Source of the DNA: Candidatus Anammoxibacter sp.
Lineage (GTDB): Bacteria; Planctomycetota; Brocadiia; Brocadiales; Anammoxibacteraceae
Reading direction: 5' to 3'
Assembly: GCA_021777105.1 (NCBI GenBank)
Contig: JAIQZQ010000125.1
Coordinates: 1-64,000 of the forward strand
DNA length: 64,000 nt
Below, piece by piece: positions 24,807 to 33,971 of the stretch; position 1 is the stretch's first letter; the number at the start of each line of letters is the position of its first letter. Both the position numbers and the translations under genes were made by a program. Under the pieces are notes generated by a model that saw nothing but the letters and a program-made list of their open reading frames with translations, was not told the DNA's origin and did not search any database.

Positions 24807-26372
24807 TTATCTTCTACGTTTCCACCAGATTAGACCGCCTGTAATTACCGTGATCAACGGCAGGCAGCCTATGGATAGCCAAAAAATCAGCTTCATTTGG
24901 TTTGGGCTAAAAGAAGCGGCCCTAAAATCAGGAGTTTTACCGGCGATTCCCAGTTGAGACTCTTTTTCTGTAAGCCAGTTGATGGAATTTCTGACAAGAT
25001 CCTGATTGCCGGGATTGCGTAAATATTCATTTGCCGCGAAATCCGCGTCGGTAAACACTACAAGTTTTGCGCCTTCATTCTTCCCTTTGTCATTTGAGAC
25101 AGGGCCGGAACCCATGTTTGCATTCGGGTCTATTGGCTCAACTGCCATCGCCATTGAGATTGGGCCTGTTAGGTCTTCTTCCGGATTTGATTGCGGCTTA
25201 ACTCCCGCCTTAATGGTTACTTCTCCCCACGCCTGGTCGGGAGCGTAAGCTAATGTGTTGGCGGTGTACTTTTTTTTGCCAAGTCCAGTCATATCATGAG
25301 AGTGTGTTGATTCTATTCCACAAGCTCCAAAAAACACGGTAGTAAGTTTTTCAAGGTCTTTGGTAATTTTGTGCTCTTGGTACTCTTCCTTGGTTATGTA
25401 AACTTCCGTCACAAGTTGAAGGCCGAGCATGGGCATGGATACCTTGTTATAAATAACAACATCGTCCCTTATTTTAACCTCGTATTCATTAAGCAACGGT
25501 TTTAAACCCGTAGGCTGGTTAGGCGCCAACCCCGGCTCAAGCATAACCATCAAGCTGCCGTTGTTTTCGAGATATTTTCTTATAATATTGATCTCTTCAG
25601 TTGAAAAAGGTTTGCTTGGCCCGGCTATAACCAGGGCTTCGCAAGTATTTGGTATCTCTTTTTTGGCCAGCAGATCCAGCTCTATAGTCTTAAAATTGTC
25701 CCTTTTAAAAGCCTCTGCCAGCGATGAGAAACCGTGCCGCTCAAATTCGTTAATACCGCGCTCGCCATGGCCGACCGTAAAAAATATGCCGGTTTGTTTG
25801 CCTTCTGAAACGGCTAATACCGACGATGTAAACATCTCTTCGCCGATAAATTTAAAAGGGAACGCCCGTTCCATGACTTCTTTCTGCAGCACATGTTTGC
25901 TGAGTTCTCCGCATTGGATAACTACAGTGTTAAGTTCAAGGGCTTCAAGTTTTAACTCTTTAGCCAGTTCTTCGGCTTTAGTGCGGTTACGAAGCGGGTC
26001 AATTTCTTCTATCTTGATAAATTTTGACACGAAAGCGTACTCATCCAGAATATCTTTAATCTGGTTGTAGAAAATCTCGCCGGGGCTGAACAACATTGTA
26101 ATTGTGACGGGTTTGTCAAGATCTTTTAAGATGTTTTTGGTCTTGCTTGAAAGCGTAAACTTGCCGCTGGACGTAAAATCAAAGTGCGCGTAATGCCTGC
26201 CGTTAATATAGCTGACAAACACAAAAATAACTATGGCTATTATCACCGTGACCGTGACATTTGCAAAAATTATCGCCTTGCGGCCTTTAGTTGAGGGGCG
26301 CGCGGCTTCCGTATCCATATTGCCTGCGGCCTTAAATTCATTCTTATTGATGTCTATATTTTTCTTTTCCAA
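24807..26372 (-). CDS. GldG-like ABC-associated membrane protein
   Basis: A 521-residue protein of the GldG type (ABC-type uncharacterised transport system auxiliary component). It has an N-terminal membrane helix (about residues 32-54), a large extracytoplasmic domain with FDFTSSGKFTLSSKTKNIL and ITMLFSPGEIFYNQI, a GldG-like VVFTDADFAANEYLRNPGN near the end, and a C-terminal helix followed by WWKRRR. Initiation appears to be at TTG 26372, with GGAG and AGAGAG just upstream. It lies between the permease (26504) and the DUF4340 gene. Although named after gliding in Bacteroidetes, such clusters are common in non-gliding bacteria, where the exported substrate is unknown. Confidence 0.85.
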   Translation of the reverse strand: MEKKNIDINKNEFKAAGNMDTEAARPSTKGRKAIIFANVTVTVIIAIVIFVFVSYINGRHYAHFDFTSSGKFTLSSKTKNILKDLDKPVTITMLFSPGEIFYNQIKDILDEYAFVSKFIKIEEIDPLRNRTKAEELAKELKLEALELNTVVIQCGELSKHVLQKEVMERAFPFKFIGEEMFTSSVLAVSEGKQTGIFFTVGHGERGINEFERHGFSSLAEAFKRDNFKTIELDLLAKKEIPNTCEALVIAGPSKPFSTEEINIIRKYLENNGSLMVMLEPGLAPNQPTGLKPLLNEYEVKIRDDVVIYNKVSMPMLGLQLVTEVYITKEEYQEHKITKDLEKLTTVFFGACGIESTHSHDMTGLGKKKYTANTLAYAPDQAWGEVTIKAGVKPQSNPEEDLTGPISMAMAVEPIDPNANMGSGPVSNDKGKNEGAKLVVFTDADFAANEYLRNPGNQDLVRNSINWLTEKESQLGIAGKTPDFRAASFSPNQMKLIFWLSIGCLPLITVITGGLIWWKRRR

Positions 26373-26503
26373 AACTCTCTTCTCCGGGATTGATTACTTG
26401 CGCTAAACCAAAAGGAAACGCCTTGACTACGCGAATAATTTATAAAAATTAATCAGGTTTGCTAAAAAATTACGCGCGGGAAATGCGGATAAACGTATTT
26501 AGT

Positions 26504-27217
26504 CTAACGCCACTTGCGGCTCTCTACCACTCTTATTGTAATAAAAAGCAACAGGGCGGTTAACGATATATAATAAATTACATCCCTGGTGTCTATTAAA
26601 CCCTTTGTAAATGTTTCCCAATGGCCGTAAGTGCCTATATATTTTAAACAATCTGAAATAAAACCTTCGCCGGCTATGTTGTCCACAAATCCGATTATCA
26701 TTAGAAACAACAGCCCGACAATGCCTATTACAGCGGAAACAATCTGATTTTTGGTTACTGCCGACGTCAACAATCCTACTGATGTAAACACGCTGCCCAT
26801 CAAAACCAGGCCAATGTAACTTGTGATTATTGAACCGTAATCAGGCTTTCCCACCCAACTCAAAAAGAGCACATAAATAAGGGTAGAGAAAATCATTACA
26901 TTATAAAGCCCGAACGCGGCAAGAAACTTGCCTAACACCACTTCAAAGTCAGTTACGGGCGCGGTCATTAACGTCTCAATCGTGCCGGATTTAGACTCCT
27001 CCGAGAATAATCTCATAGTAATCACCGGTATCAGGAACGGAAGTATAAATTGTATGTACATTACGTTAAACCTGAGTGTTACCAGCTTATTTTCATAAAG
27101 ACTGTCTGAAAAAAAGAAACCAGTGTATATAAGAAACACTGCAAGCACAATGTACGCAATCGGCGACAAGAAATAGGCGTTAATCTCTCTTCGAAACAAC
27201 GCTGGAACGTTTGTCAT
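26504..27217 (-). CDS. ABC-2 type permease, GldF-like
   Basis: A 237-residue polytopic permease with about six hydrophobic segments. Typical parts: FRREINAYFLSPIAYIVLAV at the N-terminus, ITMRLFSEESKSGTIETLMT (the conserved cytoplasmic loop of ABC-2 permeases), VVLGKFLAAFGLYNVMI and ALLLFITIRVVESRKW at the end. It forms the channel for the ATPase encoded upstream (27357-28322). The start ATG has GAGG upstream. Confidence 0.88.
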   Translation of the reverse strand: MTNVPALFRREINAYFLSPIAYIVLAVFLIYTGFFFSDSLYENKLVTLRFNVMYIQFILPFLIPVITMRLFSEESKSGTIETLMTAPVTDFEVVLGKFLAAFGLYNVMIFSTLIYVLFLSWVGKPDYGSIITSYIGLVLMGSVFTSVGLLTSAVTKNQIVSAVIGIVGLLFLMIIGFVDNIAGEGFISDCLKYIGTYGHWETFTKGLIDTRDVIYYISLTALLLFITIRVVESRKWR

Positions 27218-27255
27218 TATTATTTCCTCAAATTAAGCAATATTAATAAATTTGT

Positions 27256-27314
27256 TTATCCCCCCTCCGGGGATAATTCTCGCCAGAGCAGATAATCTGC
27301 TCTGTGTCCATTTA
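27256..27314 (-). repeat. Dispersed repeat family A, copy 3
   Basis: Minus-strand copy in the gap between ABC ATPase and permease genes, with the GC-rich hairpin ccccctccgggg and the words agcagataatctgctctgtg. Confidence 0.75.
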
Positions 27315-27356
27315 TGTTACTACCGGCGGAACCGCGAAAAAAACTGGTTCATTATA

Positions 27357-28322
27357 TCAACCTTTAATTCCGGCATCTTCGTTAGTTGTTATATGATGAA
27401 ACACTTCTTCCAATGATACTGCGTCTTTTTTCATCTCCAGAAGCGTAAAATTGTTTTTAACAACTGCGTTGAAAACCTGTTCTCTCACATCCATGTTTTT
27501 TTTGCTTTCAACACTGTATACGCTTACGCTGTTTTGGCCGCTATTTTCAATCTTATTTTTTTCAGCTACATGCGCTACGTTGTCTATTTTTGAAATAGCG
27601 TCTATTACAAGTTTGCTATCGCCTTTAATTTCAAGCGACAAATTGCCGCCCGCTCTTACCTGATCCGACAAATTCCCCGGGGTGTCGCTCGCGGCTATTT
27701 TGCCCTTGTTAATGATAACAACCCGGCCGCAAAGCATTTCAACTTCAGGCAGAATATGCGTGGATAAGAGCACTGTGCGTTTTTCGCCAAGGCCTTTAAT
27801 GATCTGCCGCACCTGTCTAATCTGGTTTGGATCCAGCCCTATGGTCGGCTCGTCAAGTATTAGAATCTTTGGGTTATGCACTAAGGAATCCGCAAGCCCC
27901 ACTCGCTGCCTGTATCCTTTAGACAAAGTGCCGATTATCTGGTTTTGCACGTTGTCAATGCCGCACTGTTCCATGCTGTCGTTTATTCGTTTTTTTCTAT
28001 CAGACCTTGCAACCTTTTTTAGTTTAGAACGAAATAGCAGATATTCGGTAACCCTCATCTCTGTGTAGAGCGGCACATTTTCAGGCAAATAACCAATAAT
28101 TTGGCGGGCTTTAAGGGAGTCTTTAAACACATCAAATCCTCCAATTGTGGCAGTGCCTGATGTGGCCGGCATAAAACATGTTAAAATACGCATGGTTGTG
28201 GACTTGCCTGCGCCGTTTGGCCCAAGAAATCCAAGTATTTCGCCGTCCTCAACGTTAAATGAGATGTTGTCCACCGCGTAAATATTTGTGTACCGTTTAG
28301 AAAGGTTTTTTACATTAATCAT
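27357..28322 (-). CDS. ABC transporter ATP-binding protein, GldA-like
   Basis: A 321-residue ATPase subunit powering the GldF/GldG-like complex. Walker A is GPNGAGKST (about residues 36-44), the signature is LSKGYRQRVGLA, Walker B is ILILDEPTIGLDPNQ, and the switch His lies in LLSTHILPEVE. A C-terminal domain of about 100 residues (from SLEIKGDSKLVIDAISK) is typical of ABC-2 ATPases. I chose ATG 28322 over the TTG four codons upstream; neither has a clear ribosome site. Confidence 0.92.
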   Translation of the reverse strand: MINVKNLSKRYTNIYAVDNISFNVEDGEILGFLGPNGAGKSTTMRILTCFMPATSGTATIGGFDVFKDSLKARQIIGYLPENVPLYTEMRVTEYLLFRSKLKKVARSDRKKRINDSMEQCGIDNVQNQIIGTLSKGYRQRVGLADSLVHNPKILILDEPTIGLDPNQIRQVRQIIKGLGEKRTVLLSTHILPEVEMLCGRVVIINKGKIAASDTPGNLSDQVRAGGNLSLEIKGDSKLVIDAISKIDNVAHVAEKNKIENSGQNSVSVYSVESKKNMDVREQVFNAVVKNNFTLLEMKKDAVSLEEVFHHITTNEDAGIKG

Positions 28323-28662
28323 AAAATTACTCAATTAATTTACTAAAGAATGTGTATTATTTAAAAGCTGATAACTGAAAACCAAAAATGAAAAGCTGTT
28401 AAAAAACATCTGGTTTTTTGGGATTTGCTGTCAGACGCGGTTGCAATGAAGTGAAAAAAGCGCAACGAGAATGTAGTCAGGCAAACAACATGAACTTAAA
28501 ACCTATTTTATCGCAAAAAAAAACCTTCAGAATATTTATGAAGGCTTTAAAATAGTGACTTTTTTACAAGTTAAAAGACTAAAAAGCTTAAACCCTTTTA
28601 CAAATGCTCTCTCTTTCAAGATTTAAAGAATATAGCTATCAATACTTCAAAGATTGTATAGT

Positions 28663-28953
28663 TTACTTCTTTCCACTTTTACTACTCGAATTTTTTTTGC
28701 TTTTCTCGCTTTCACCATCAATGAGAAACGCGTCTTCAGGTTTTTTAAGTGTTATTTTGCCGGCAAACAACTCTTCCATCGCTATTTGAACAGGATCGTC
28801 AGAATCAGTGTCAATAAGTTTAGGCAATCCTTTAATTAACTCTTTTGCTCGCTTTTGTAAAAGCACCGTCAACTTTGAAGGACCGCCTTCCTTAATGATA
28901 TAATCATTCATATGGTAGTAAAAATCAGCTCTGTCCTTTTGTGTTTTTTCCAT
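28663..28953 (-). CDS. rpoZ: RNA polymerase omega subunit
   Basis: A 96-residue protein with the omega core KLTVLLQKRAKELIKGLPKL and DDPVQIAMEELFAGKI, matching the ends of the two conserved RpoZ helices. The C-terminus is Lys/Ser-rich. The sequence is divergent and shorter in the N-terminal part than the Escherichia coli protein, hence moderate certainty. It would help assemble the beta-prime subunit. Confidence 0.7.
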   Translation of the reverse strand: MEKTQKDRADFYYHMNDYIIKEGGPSKLTVLLQKRAKELIKGLPKLIDTDSDDPVQIAMEELFAGKITLKKPEDAFLIDGESEKSKKNSSSKSGKK

Positions 28954-29064
28954 TTAATTAACCTTTATAACATATTAAGCTCAAAATACGTAAACGTAGA
29001 TCATATCATTTCCGGCGAAATAATCAATATAAAAATTAAATATAAGCGCTTTGTTAAAAAGACT

Positions 29065-29613
29065 TTAGATTGCTTGTCTTTGTTGCAAATAATCCTTGCT
29101 TGTTACGATTGGGCACCACATATTAATTCTTTCAGGTTTTTTTGCGCCGTTATACCCAACTTTGTTTGCAATATACGAAGCCATTCTTATATGATAGTCT
29201 GCAAATGTGCCTGAGATAGTCATATCTTTATTATACGTCCAGCTCTTAGAGCGCTTTTTATCATTTATAGCTATGACTATCTCTAATTTGCCGCTATCTA
29301 CGTTTTTTGTGTCATTATCGCTAAGAATTACATCGCCTTTTACATTGCCGTATTGCGGATGTGAGTGAAATTCACCAATAATGTTCAATTTAGGGAAAGT
29401 GTTTAGAATCTTCTTAATGATATTTCTCTGTTTTGCCTTTAAGTCAACTGAAAAGAATCCCCTGTCTGCTGATTGGTACGGTATCGCATTATCAACTATG
29501 ATTGCGTTGTCCAGTTTATAACCTAACAGGCAACCGTAGCTCTCATGTTTGTAAACCTCTGCCGCAGCCATAGATATCGACATGAAAACGCGTTCTTCAA
29601 GATAAACTTCCAT
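29065..29613 (-). CDS. JAB1/MPN (JAMM) domain metalloprotease-like protein
   Basis: A 182-residue protein with a JAMM fold. Zinc ligands are visible in GEFHSHPQYGN and the following ILSDND (H-x-H...S-x2-D), with a preceding Glu in YGCLLGYKLD. The spacing between HSH and the Ser/Asp pair is 12 residues, a little longer than the usual seven. JAMM proteins cleave isopeptide or peptide bonds after ubiquitin-like proteins or carrier proteins; the substrate here is unknown. The ThiF-type E1-like gene at 33972 is in the same genome segment but not adjacent. I chose ATG 29613 because GGAGGG lies eight bases upstream. Confidence 0.75.
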   Translation of the reverse strand: MEVYLEERVFMSISMAAAEVYKHESYGCLLGYKLDNAIIVDNAIPYQSADRGFFSVDLKAKQRNIIKKILNTFPKLNIIGEFHSHPQYGNVKGDVILSDNDTKNVDSGKLEIVIAINDKKRSKSWTYNKDMTISGTFADYHIRMASYIANKVGYNGAKKPERINMWCPIVTSKDYLQQRQAI

Positions 29614-29643
29614 AAAATACCCTCCTTTTTTAAAACAAATCAA

Positions 29644-30233
29644 TCAATGGGAGATTGTGTTTGTGTAGGTCTTAACTTGTTGCGGTAAGGTGGGTTACAG
29701 CTTGTGTTCGGGGGCTGTTAATCCACTTAAGGGCATTTTAGCATAACAGGTAAAAAGAAATCAAGTGGAAACAAGTTACAACTTCTTATTCGGCGATGTG
29801 AAATTAATTTAACATGAATAAAAACTAAGACTTGTGGAAAATCGAAAATTTATAAAAAAAATTTTTAATTTATAATTATGGCCATAAAAATTTATTAGGA
29901 TTTTTAAAAATTTATTTAAATTTGGATCAAAATTCGACGTAACTAATTGATATATCGAATGTTACGTGGTTGTTGAAAAAGCAGGATTTTTAATGCTAAG
30001 TGGAATGAACAGCTATATTTATTGGAATATTCCATTTTTTTTTCATAAAACGAAATGTGGCAGTAAGTTACAACTTAAAACCGTTTAAGTTTTTAGTTGC
30101 ATGCGCTTAATTATGGGGGCGTTGCGGCTACAAAGATGTGTGTTTTTATTCAGTAATGCGGCGAAAAATGCGAGTATTAGCGAAAATAACCAATCGCAGC
30201 CCCGGTTCTTTAATTTTTCAAAAGTTTCAGAGC
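29644..30233. other. AT-rich intergenic stretch
   Basis: About 600 bp without a credible gene. Two words, gtggaaacaagttacaact (about 29764-29782) and gtggcagtaagttacaact (about 30057-30075), form a loose direct repeat. The region 29860-29930 is almost pure A/T. Confidence 0.5.
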
Positions 30234-30263
30234 TTGACAAATAACCACATCTTTTGTTAAATT
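30234..30263 (+). promoter_or_regulatory. Promoter of the small protein gene at 30333
   Basis: TTGACA (30234-30239) and TAAATT (30258-30263) with 18-bp spacing, about 70 bp upstream of a start codon with an ideal ribosome site. Confidence 0.6.
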
Positions 30264-30332
30264 ATATCTTTAATTTAATTTGTAAGAAGCGGGAGACTGG
30301 CTCAGCTTTTAGAATTTATGGAGGACATTTAA

Positions 30333-30620
30333 ATGTCAGAAGAAGTAACGAAGAAAGGCATAATGATGGCGTATGCAACGGATATCAAATTTGCCGATTT
30401 AGAAAAAAATGACAAGATTATTAAGTTTTTGGATGGTTTAGGATCAAAAGACAAAGATCCTAACTCTCCAGGTTTTAAAATTGTTGATTTCGGAGCGCAG
30501 GATCATTTGAAAGCCGGCCAAATTCAGGTTACAGGCGGAGAAGATGTAAAAGAGGAATTAGCAGCAGTCACAACATTTGTTGGCGATGGTGGGCCGGCAA
30601 GATACATTTTTGAGATTTAA
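30333..30620 (+). CDS. Small soluble protein of unknown function, probably well expressed
   Basis: A 95-residue protein with no signal peptide or membrane segment. The middle reads NDKIIKFLDGLGSKDKDPNS and the end DGGPARYIFEI; no known family is recognised. Expression signals are strong: a consensus -35, and TGGAGGA eight bases before the ATG. It stands alone between long gene-free DNA and the convergent CCA-adding enzyme gene. It may be a carrier or regulatory protein, but this is not shown. Confidence 0.7.
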   Translation: MSEEVTKKGIMMAYATDIKFADLEKNDKIIKFLDGLGSKDKDPNSPGFKIVDFGAQDHLKAGQIQVTGGEDVKEELAAVTTFVGDGGPARYIFEI

Positions 30621-30714
30621 TGATTAACATTATCAATATTCCGCTTCGTCGGGCAGCAATGAAGAGCCAGCATTGCCTCGACAACTTTTTGTTGAATTTT
30701 GAAATCTCATATAA

Positions 30715-32055
30715 TTAGTTATCTTTAATCAACGTTTTTACCAACTCAAGAGCTTCTTCTCGTGTAGCGATCTTTTCTTCAAGCTGTTCATCAACAACTG
30801 TTCCCAGGATTTTAGAAAAGATCGGTCCTGGTTTTAATCCCATTTCTATCAAATCATGGCCGTTTACCAATGGTTTCGGTTTTACCTGCTCCTCATCCAG
30901 TTCCTCAAATCGGTTTTTGCAAAACTCATAAGCCGTTAAATCTTTGGTGCTTGAAAGGGTGTCTATCCTGAACAGCTCTTGTAGCTCAAGGTATCCGGGG
31001 TCGGCAAATAGCCTTTTTAGCGTGCTTTTCCTCATGTTTTGCGCGTCTTTTATGCGCAAGTGTTTTTTTACCAACGTTTTAACGCGGTCAATTGAATACG
31101 ATGAAGCTTTCAAACGTTTGCATATTTTGCCCGCCGTTTCAGCCCCTATTTGTTCGTGCATTGTAAAACGGATACGTCCGTAACTTCCATCTGGATTTAT
31201 TTCCCTGCAAAATGTAGTTGGCTTTGCCACGTCATGAAGCAGGATGCTCATTGCCAATTCCCACGAAGGGTTCTCCATCATTGAAAGGCACAAGAGCGTG
31301 TGCTTGTAAACATCCCCTTCCGGGTGAAAGTTTTCAGGCTGCTCCACCCCTTTCATATCGCAAATTTCCGGCATTATCTCTTTCAACAGGTTTAACCCGT
31401 CCAGCAGGTCAATAAATTTATGTGGATTCGGCGCCGTCAACCCCTTTTTAAGCTCATCGCATATTCTTTCCGCGCTTACCCCCAATATTTTTGGAGCAAT
31501 CTCCTTTATCGCCGCTTTTGTGGCAGGCTCAATATCAAACGAGAGGCGCGCGGCAAATCTTGCTCCCCGGATCAGGCGTAGATGATCTTCATTGAATCGA
31601 TCTTCAGGTTTGCCGATAGTCCTTATTATTCTGTTTTTAATATCCTCCCTGCCGCCAACAAAGTCAAGAGTCTCATTTTCGATCGGGTCGTAAAGCATGC
31701 CGTTTATAGTAAAGTCCCTGCGCTTTACATCGCCCTTAGCGTCGCAAAATTTTACTGAATCAGGCCGCCTGCCGTCTATGTATTTGCCGTCGGCTCTAAA
31801 AGTGGCGATTTCAAAGTTCTTATTATTAACAATCACATTTACAACGCCGAAACTTATGCCTATCGGAATAGCCCTGTCAAACATTTTCATAATCTGCTCA
31901 GGTTCGGCGCTTGTGGCTATGTCGTAATCAGCCGGAACATTGCCCATTAACATATCCCTAACGCAACCTCCGGCGAAATATGCGGCATGGCCGTTTTTTC
32001 TAATCTGCTTTACAATGGTTGCCGCAGTGTTTGCGGTCTCGCTCATTTTATCCAT
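30715..32055 (-). CDS. cca: CCA tRNA nucleotidyltransferase / poly(A) polymerase family
   Basis: A 446-residue class II nucleotidyltransferase that adds or repairs the CCA end of tRNA, or polyadenylates RNA. Motifs: YFAGGCVRDMLMGNVPADYD (GG and DxD catalytic Asp), VKRRDFTINGMLYDP, RLIRGARFAARLSFDIE. It carries a C-terminal HD domain (HPEGDVYKHTLL, ILLHDVAKPTTF), as in the long bacterial enzymes. Which of the two activities applies cannot be settled from sequence. The ATG at 32055 or a second ATG three codons later may be used. Confidence 0.9.
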   Translation of the reverse strand: MDKMSETANTAATIVKQIRKNGHAAYFAGGCVRDMLMGNVPADYDIATSAEPEQIMKMFDRAIPIGISFGVVNVIVNNKNFEIATFRADGKYIDGRRPDSVKFCDAKGDVKRRDFTINGMLYDPIENETLDFVGGREDIKNRIIRTIGKPEDRFNEDHLRLIRGARFAARLSFDIEPATKAAIKEIAPKILGVSAERICDELKKGLTAPNPHKFIDLLDGLNLLKEIMPEICDMKGVEQPENFHPEGDVYKHTLLCLSMMENPSWELAMSILLHDVAKPTTFCREINPDGSYGRIRFTMHEQIGAETAGKICKRLKASSYSIDRVKTLVKKHLRIKDAQNMRKSTLKRLFADPGYLELQELFRIDTLSSTKDLTAYEFCKNRFEELDEEQVKPKPLVNGHDLIEMGLKPGPIFSKILGTVVDEQLEEKIATREEALELVKTLIKDN

Positions 32056-32231
32056 ATCATAACTTGGCTGTCTCAGGCCGGGCGTCTGCCCGCCTGAATA
32101 ATGAAGGTTTTACCTCAATTTTGAAAAATAAATTATGGTTGTTTTTGATCAGTTTTACAATTAAAATGTTATGAATTAATTTTATATTTTTAGCATTTCG
32201 GAACGTTTATAAGTGAACAAAGGAGGTTGAA

Positions 32232-32618
32232 GTGAAAAAGTTTACAAAGAAAACATCTCTATTTTCAATTGTTTTTTTGTCTATTTGCAGCGTATTTATT
32301 GTTTCCTGCCATGCAAAAACGGACGTAAAGTCCTCTTTTAACAACAGATGCGCAAAATGCCATGGTGAAAACGGCAAAGCGACCAGGCGTGGAGTGAATT
32401 TAGGGGCAAAAAATTTCTCTGACATTAACTGGCAGAAGTCGGTGACTGATGAGGATATTATTAACGCTATAACAAACGGTAAAAATAAAATGCCAAGCTG
32501 GAAGAAAAGCTTTAATCAGGAAGAAATAAAAGAGCTTGCGCACTATGTCAGGGTGTTGTTGCCGCGCGGCCAGAGGAAAAATATGCCTAAAAATGTCCAA
32601 AAACTACACTATAAATAA
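32232..32618 (+). CDS. Monohaem c-type cytochrome lipoprotein
   Basis: A 128-residue small cytochrome c. A signal peptide ends in the lipobox IVSC (Cys at about residue 27). The haem site is CAKCH, and the distal Met is probably in NKMPSWKK. A basic tail (RGQRKNMPK) follows. The start is GTG with a perfect AAGGAGG six bases upstream. It would shuttle electrons in the periplasm, perhaps for the same respiratory chain as the multihaem cytochrome at 555-1628, but no partner is adjacent. Confidence 0.88.
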   Translation: MKKFTKKTSLFSIVFLSICSVFIVSCHAKTDVKSSFNNRCAKCHGENGKATRRGVNLGAKNFSDINWQKSVTDEDIINAITNGKNKMPSWKKSFNQEEIKELAHYVRVLLPRGQRKNMPKNVQKLHYK

Positions 32619-32632
32619 TAATGTTTCGGGGT

Positions 32633-32661
32633 TTTGCGCGCGTTTTTTTAACGCGCGCAAA
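32633..32661. terminator. Bidirectional terminator between convergent genes
   Basis: Perfect 12-bp arms tttgcgcgcgtt and aacgcgcgcaaa with a five-T loop, between the stop codons of the cytochrome and the GcvH-like gene. Confidence 0.8.
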
Positions 32662-32696
32662 CAGAGCCGTTGTTTGCCTTAGTTGCGCAAACATTT

Positions 32697-33260
32697 TTAA
32701 TGTTTTTTGGGTTTTGCGGTTTTCTTTTTTGGATCAACTTTTGCTTTGCCGTCAGTTTTTTCTTTAACTTTAGCAGGCGAGGCTTTGATAGTTGGAGCTT
32801 TAGTGGGCGTTTTTTTCACAGGTACGTCAGTTTTTGATTTTTTTTTGCCATTAAGCTCAATATGGAATTTTTTCTCATATTCCGCTTTACTCATTAATGA
32901 ATTAATGGCCGTCATGTCTTCAACGGCAATTTTTATCAACCACCCTTTTTTGTAAGGGTCTGCGCTTAATATCTCCAGCTTGTTCATCAGGAACTCATTT
33001 ACGTCAATAACTTCCCCTTCTACTGGAGAATTTATGTCAAAAGTATCTTCCACTGCTTCCAATTCGCCAAAAGGCACAATCGTCAGGACTTCATCCTCTA
33101 ATAGCGGAAGGTCTAACCCTACTGCGGGCCCTAACGCGTTAGTCACAAATTCCGTTACTCCGATTACAACCGTTTTGTCTTCAACGAGCAACCACTCGTG
33201 TGTTGACGTAAATTTCAGGTCTTCAATTTCAAATTCAAGTTTGGTTTGGGTCGCGCTCAT
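32697..33260 (-). CDS. GcvH-like protein without the lipoyl lysine
   Basis: A 187-residue protein whose residues 10-130 follow the glycine-cleavage H protein (FTSTHEWLLVEDKTVVIGVT, INSPVEGEVIDVNEFLMNK, KKGWLIKIAVED). The lipoylation segment reads FGELEAVEDTFDINSPVEG where H proteins have FG-x-x-ES-V-K-A; the modified Lys is replaced by Glu. It therefore cannot carry a lipoyl arm and is not a functional H protein. The C-terminal 55 residues are a Lys/Pro/Thr-rich basic tail, unlike GcvH. No glycine-cleavage genes are nearby. GcvH-like proteins in other roles are known, but this role is unknown. Confidence 0.8.
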   Translation of the reverse strand: MSATQTKLEFEIEDLKFTSTHEWLLVEDKTVVIGVTEFVTNALGPAVGLDLPLLEDEVLTIVPFGELEAVEDTFDINSPVEGEVIDVNEFLMNKLEILSADPYKKGWLIKIAVEDMTAINSLMSKAEYEKKFHIELNGKKKSKTDVPVKKTPTKAPTIKASPAKVKEKTDGKAKVDPKKKTAKPKKH

Positions 33261-33612
33261 AAATCGGCAGTTCCTTCTTAATTTTGTAGTAAATTTGCTT
33301 TTAAATTCAAGCCGTCAAAAGATGCGGCTATTTTTTTATGCGAATGTTAAATGCTAACAGATGAGAAGCTCTATTGTCAAGATTTATTAAATATGTAAAG
33401 GCTTTGGTTGGCATGAAGGTAGAATAATATTGACAAAAAGACAGATTTTATAGGATAATATGATCTTTCCAGCAGATTTATCATGTTAAACAGTTCCTCG
33501 GCAGGTTAATCCAGATTGCTAATCACGGCAACCTCTTTAGCGCTTACAAGTTAAACAAGTCGTTTGACGTTTTAATAATCATTTGTGTTTAAATTTTATC
33601 AGGAGGTTTATA

Positions 33613-33834
33613 ATGAGGGATAGAGTTGAACAGGCTTTAGAAATCATACGCCCGGCTTTGCAGGCTGATGGCGGAGATATTGAGTTGGTTGACATTGAAG
33701 ACGGTGTTGTAAAAGTCAGGCTCAAAGGGGCCTGCGGACAGTGCCCCAGCGCTTTAATTACGCTGAAACAGGGCGTGGAAGTAAAACTGAAGGAAGAGGT
33801 TCCGGAAGTTGTGAGCGTTGAAGCTGTAAATTAG
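33613..33834 (+). CDS. NifU C-terminal-domain iron-sulfur scaffold protein
   Basis: A 73-residue Nfu-type protein that holds and transfers [4Fe-4S] clusters through the CxxC in GACGQCPSALITL. It begins RDRVEQALEIIRPALQADGG, typical of the family. The true start is ATG 33613, with an ideal AGGAGG; the upstream extension is not needed. A strong terminator follows. Confidence 0.92.
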   Translation: MRDRVEQALEIIRPALQADGGDIELVDIEDGVVKVRLKGACGQCPSALITLKQGVEVKLKEEVPEVVSVEAVN

Positions 33835-33870
33835 CGATATCGGCTTTTAAAAGCCGTGGTTTTAATTATT

Positions 33871-33935
33871 AAAAGGCTGGAAATATTTGCAAGATTAGGG
33901 CTATATCTTTGTAAAATATTTCCAGCCTTTTTTTG
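33871..33935 (+). terminator. Rho-independent terminator after the Nfu gene
   Basis: Arms aaaaggctggaaatattt (33871-33888) and aaatatttccagcctttt (33914-33931) are perfect, followed by T residues. Confidence 0.85.
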
Positions 33936-33971
33936 TGATTTTAATGATTTTTTTTTACAAACGAAATAATT

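Noticed and set aside
24006..26070. Plus-strand frames opposite the DUF4340 and GldG-like genes
   Set aside because: Serine-rich shadow frames without start signals; the minus-strand genes are complete and recognisable.
32697..33260. Annotation as glycine-cleavage H protein (gcvH)
   Set aside because: The lipoylated lysine is replaced by Glu and a long basic tail is added, so the normal function is excluded.
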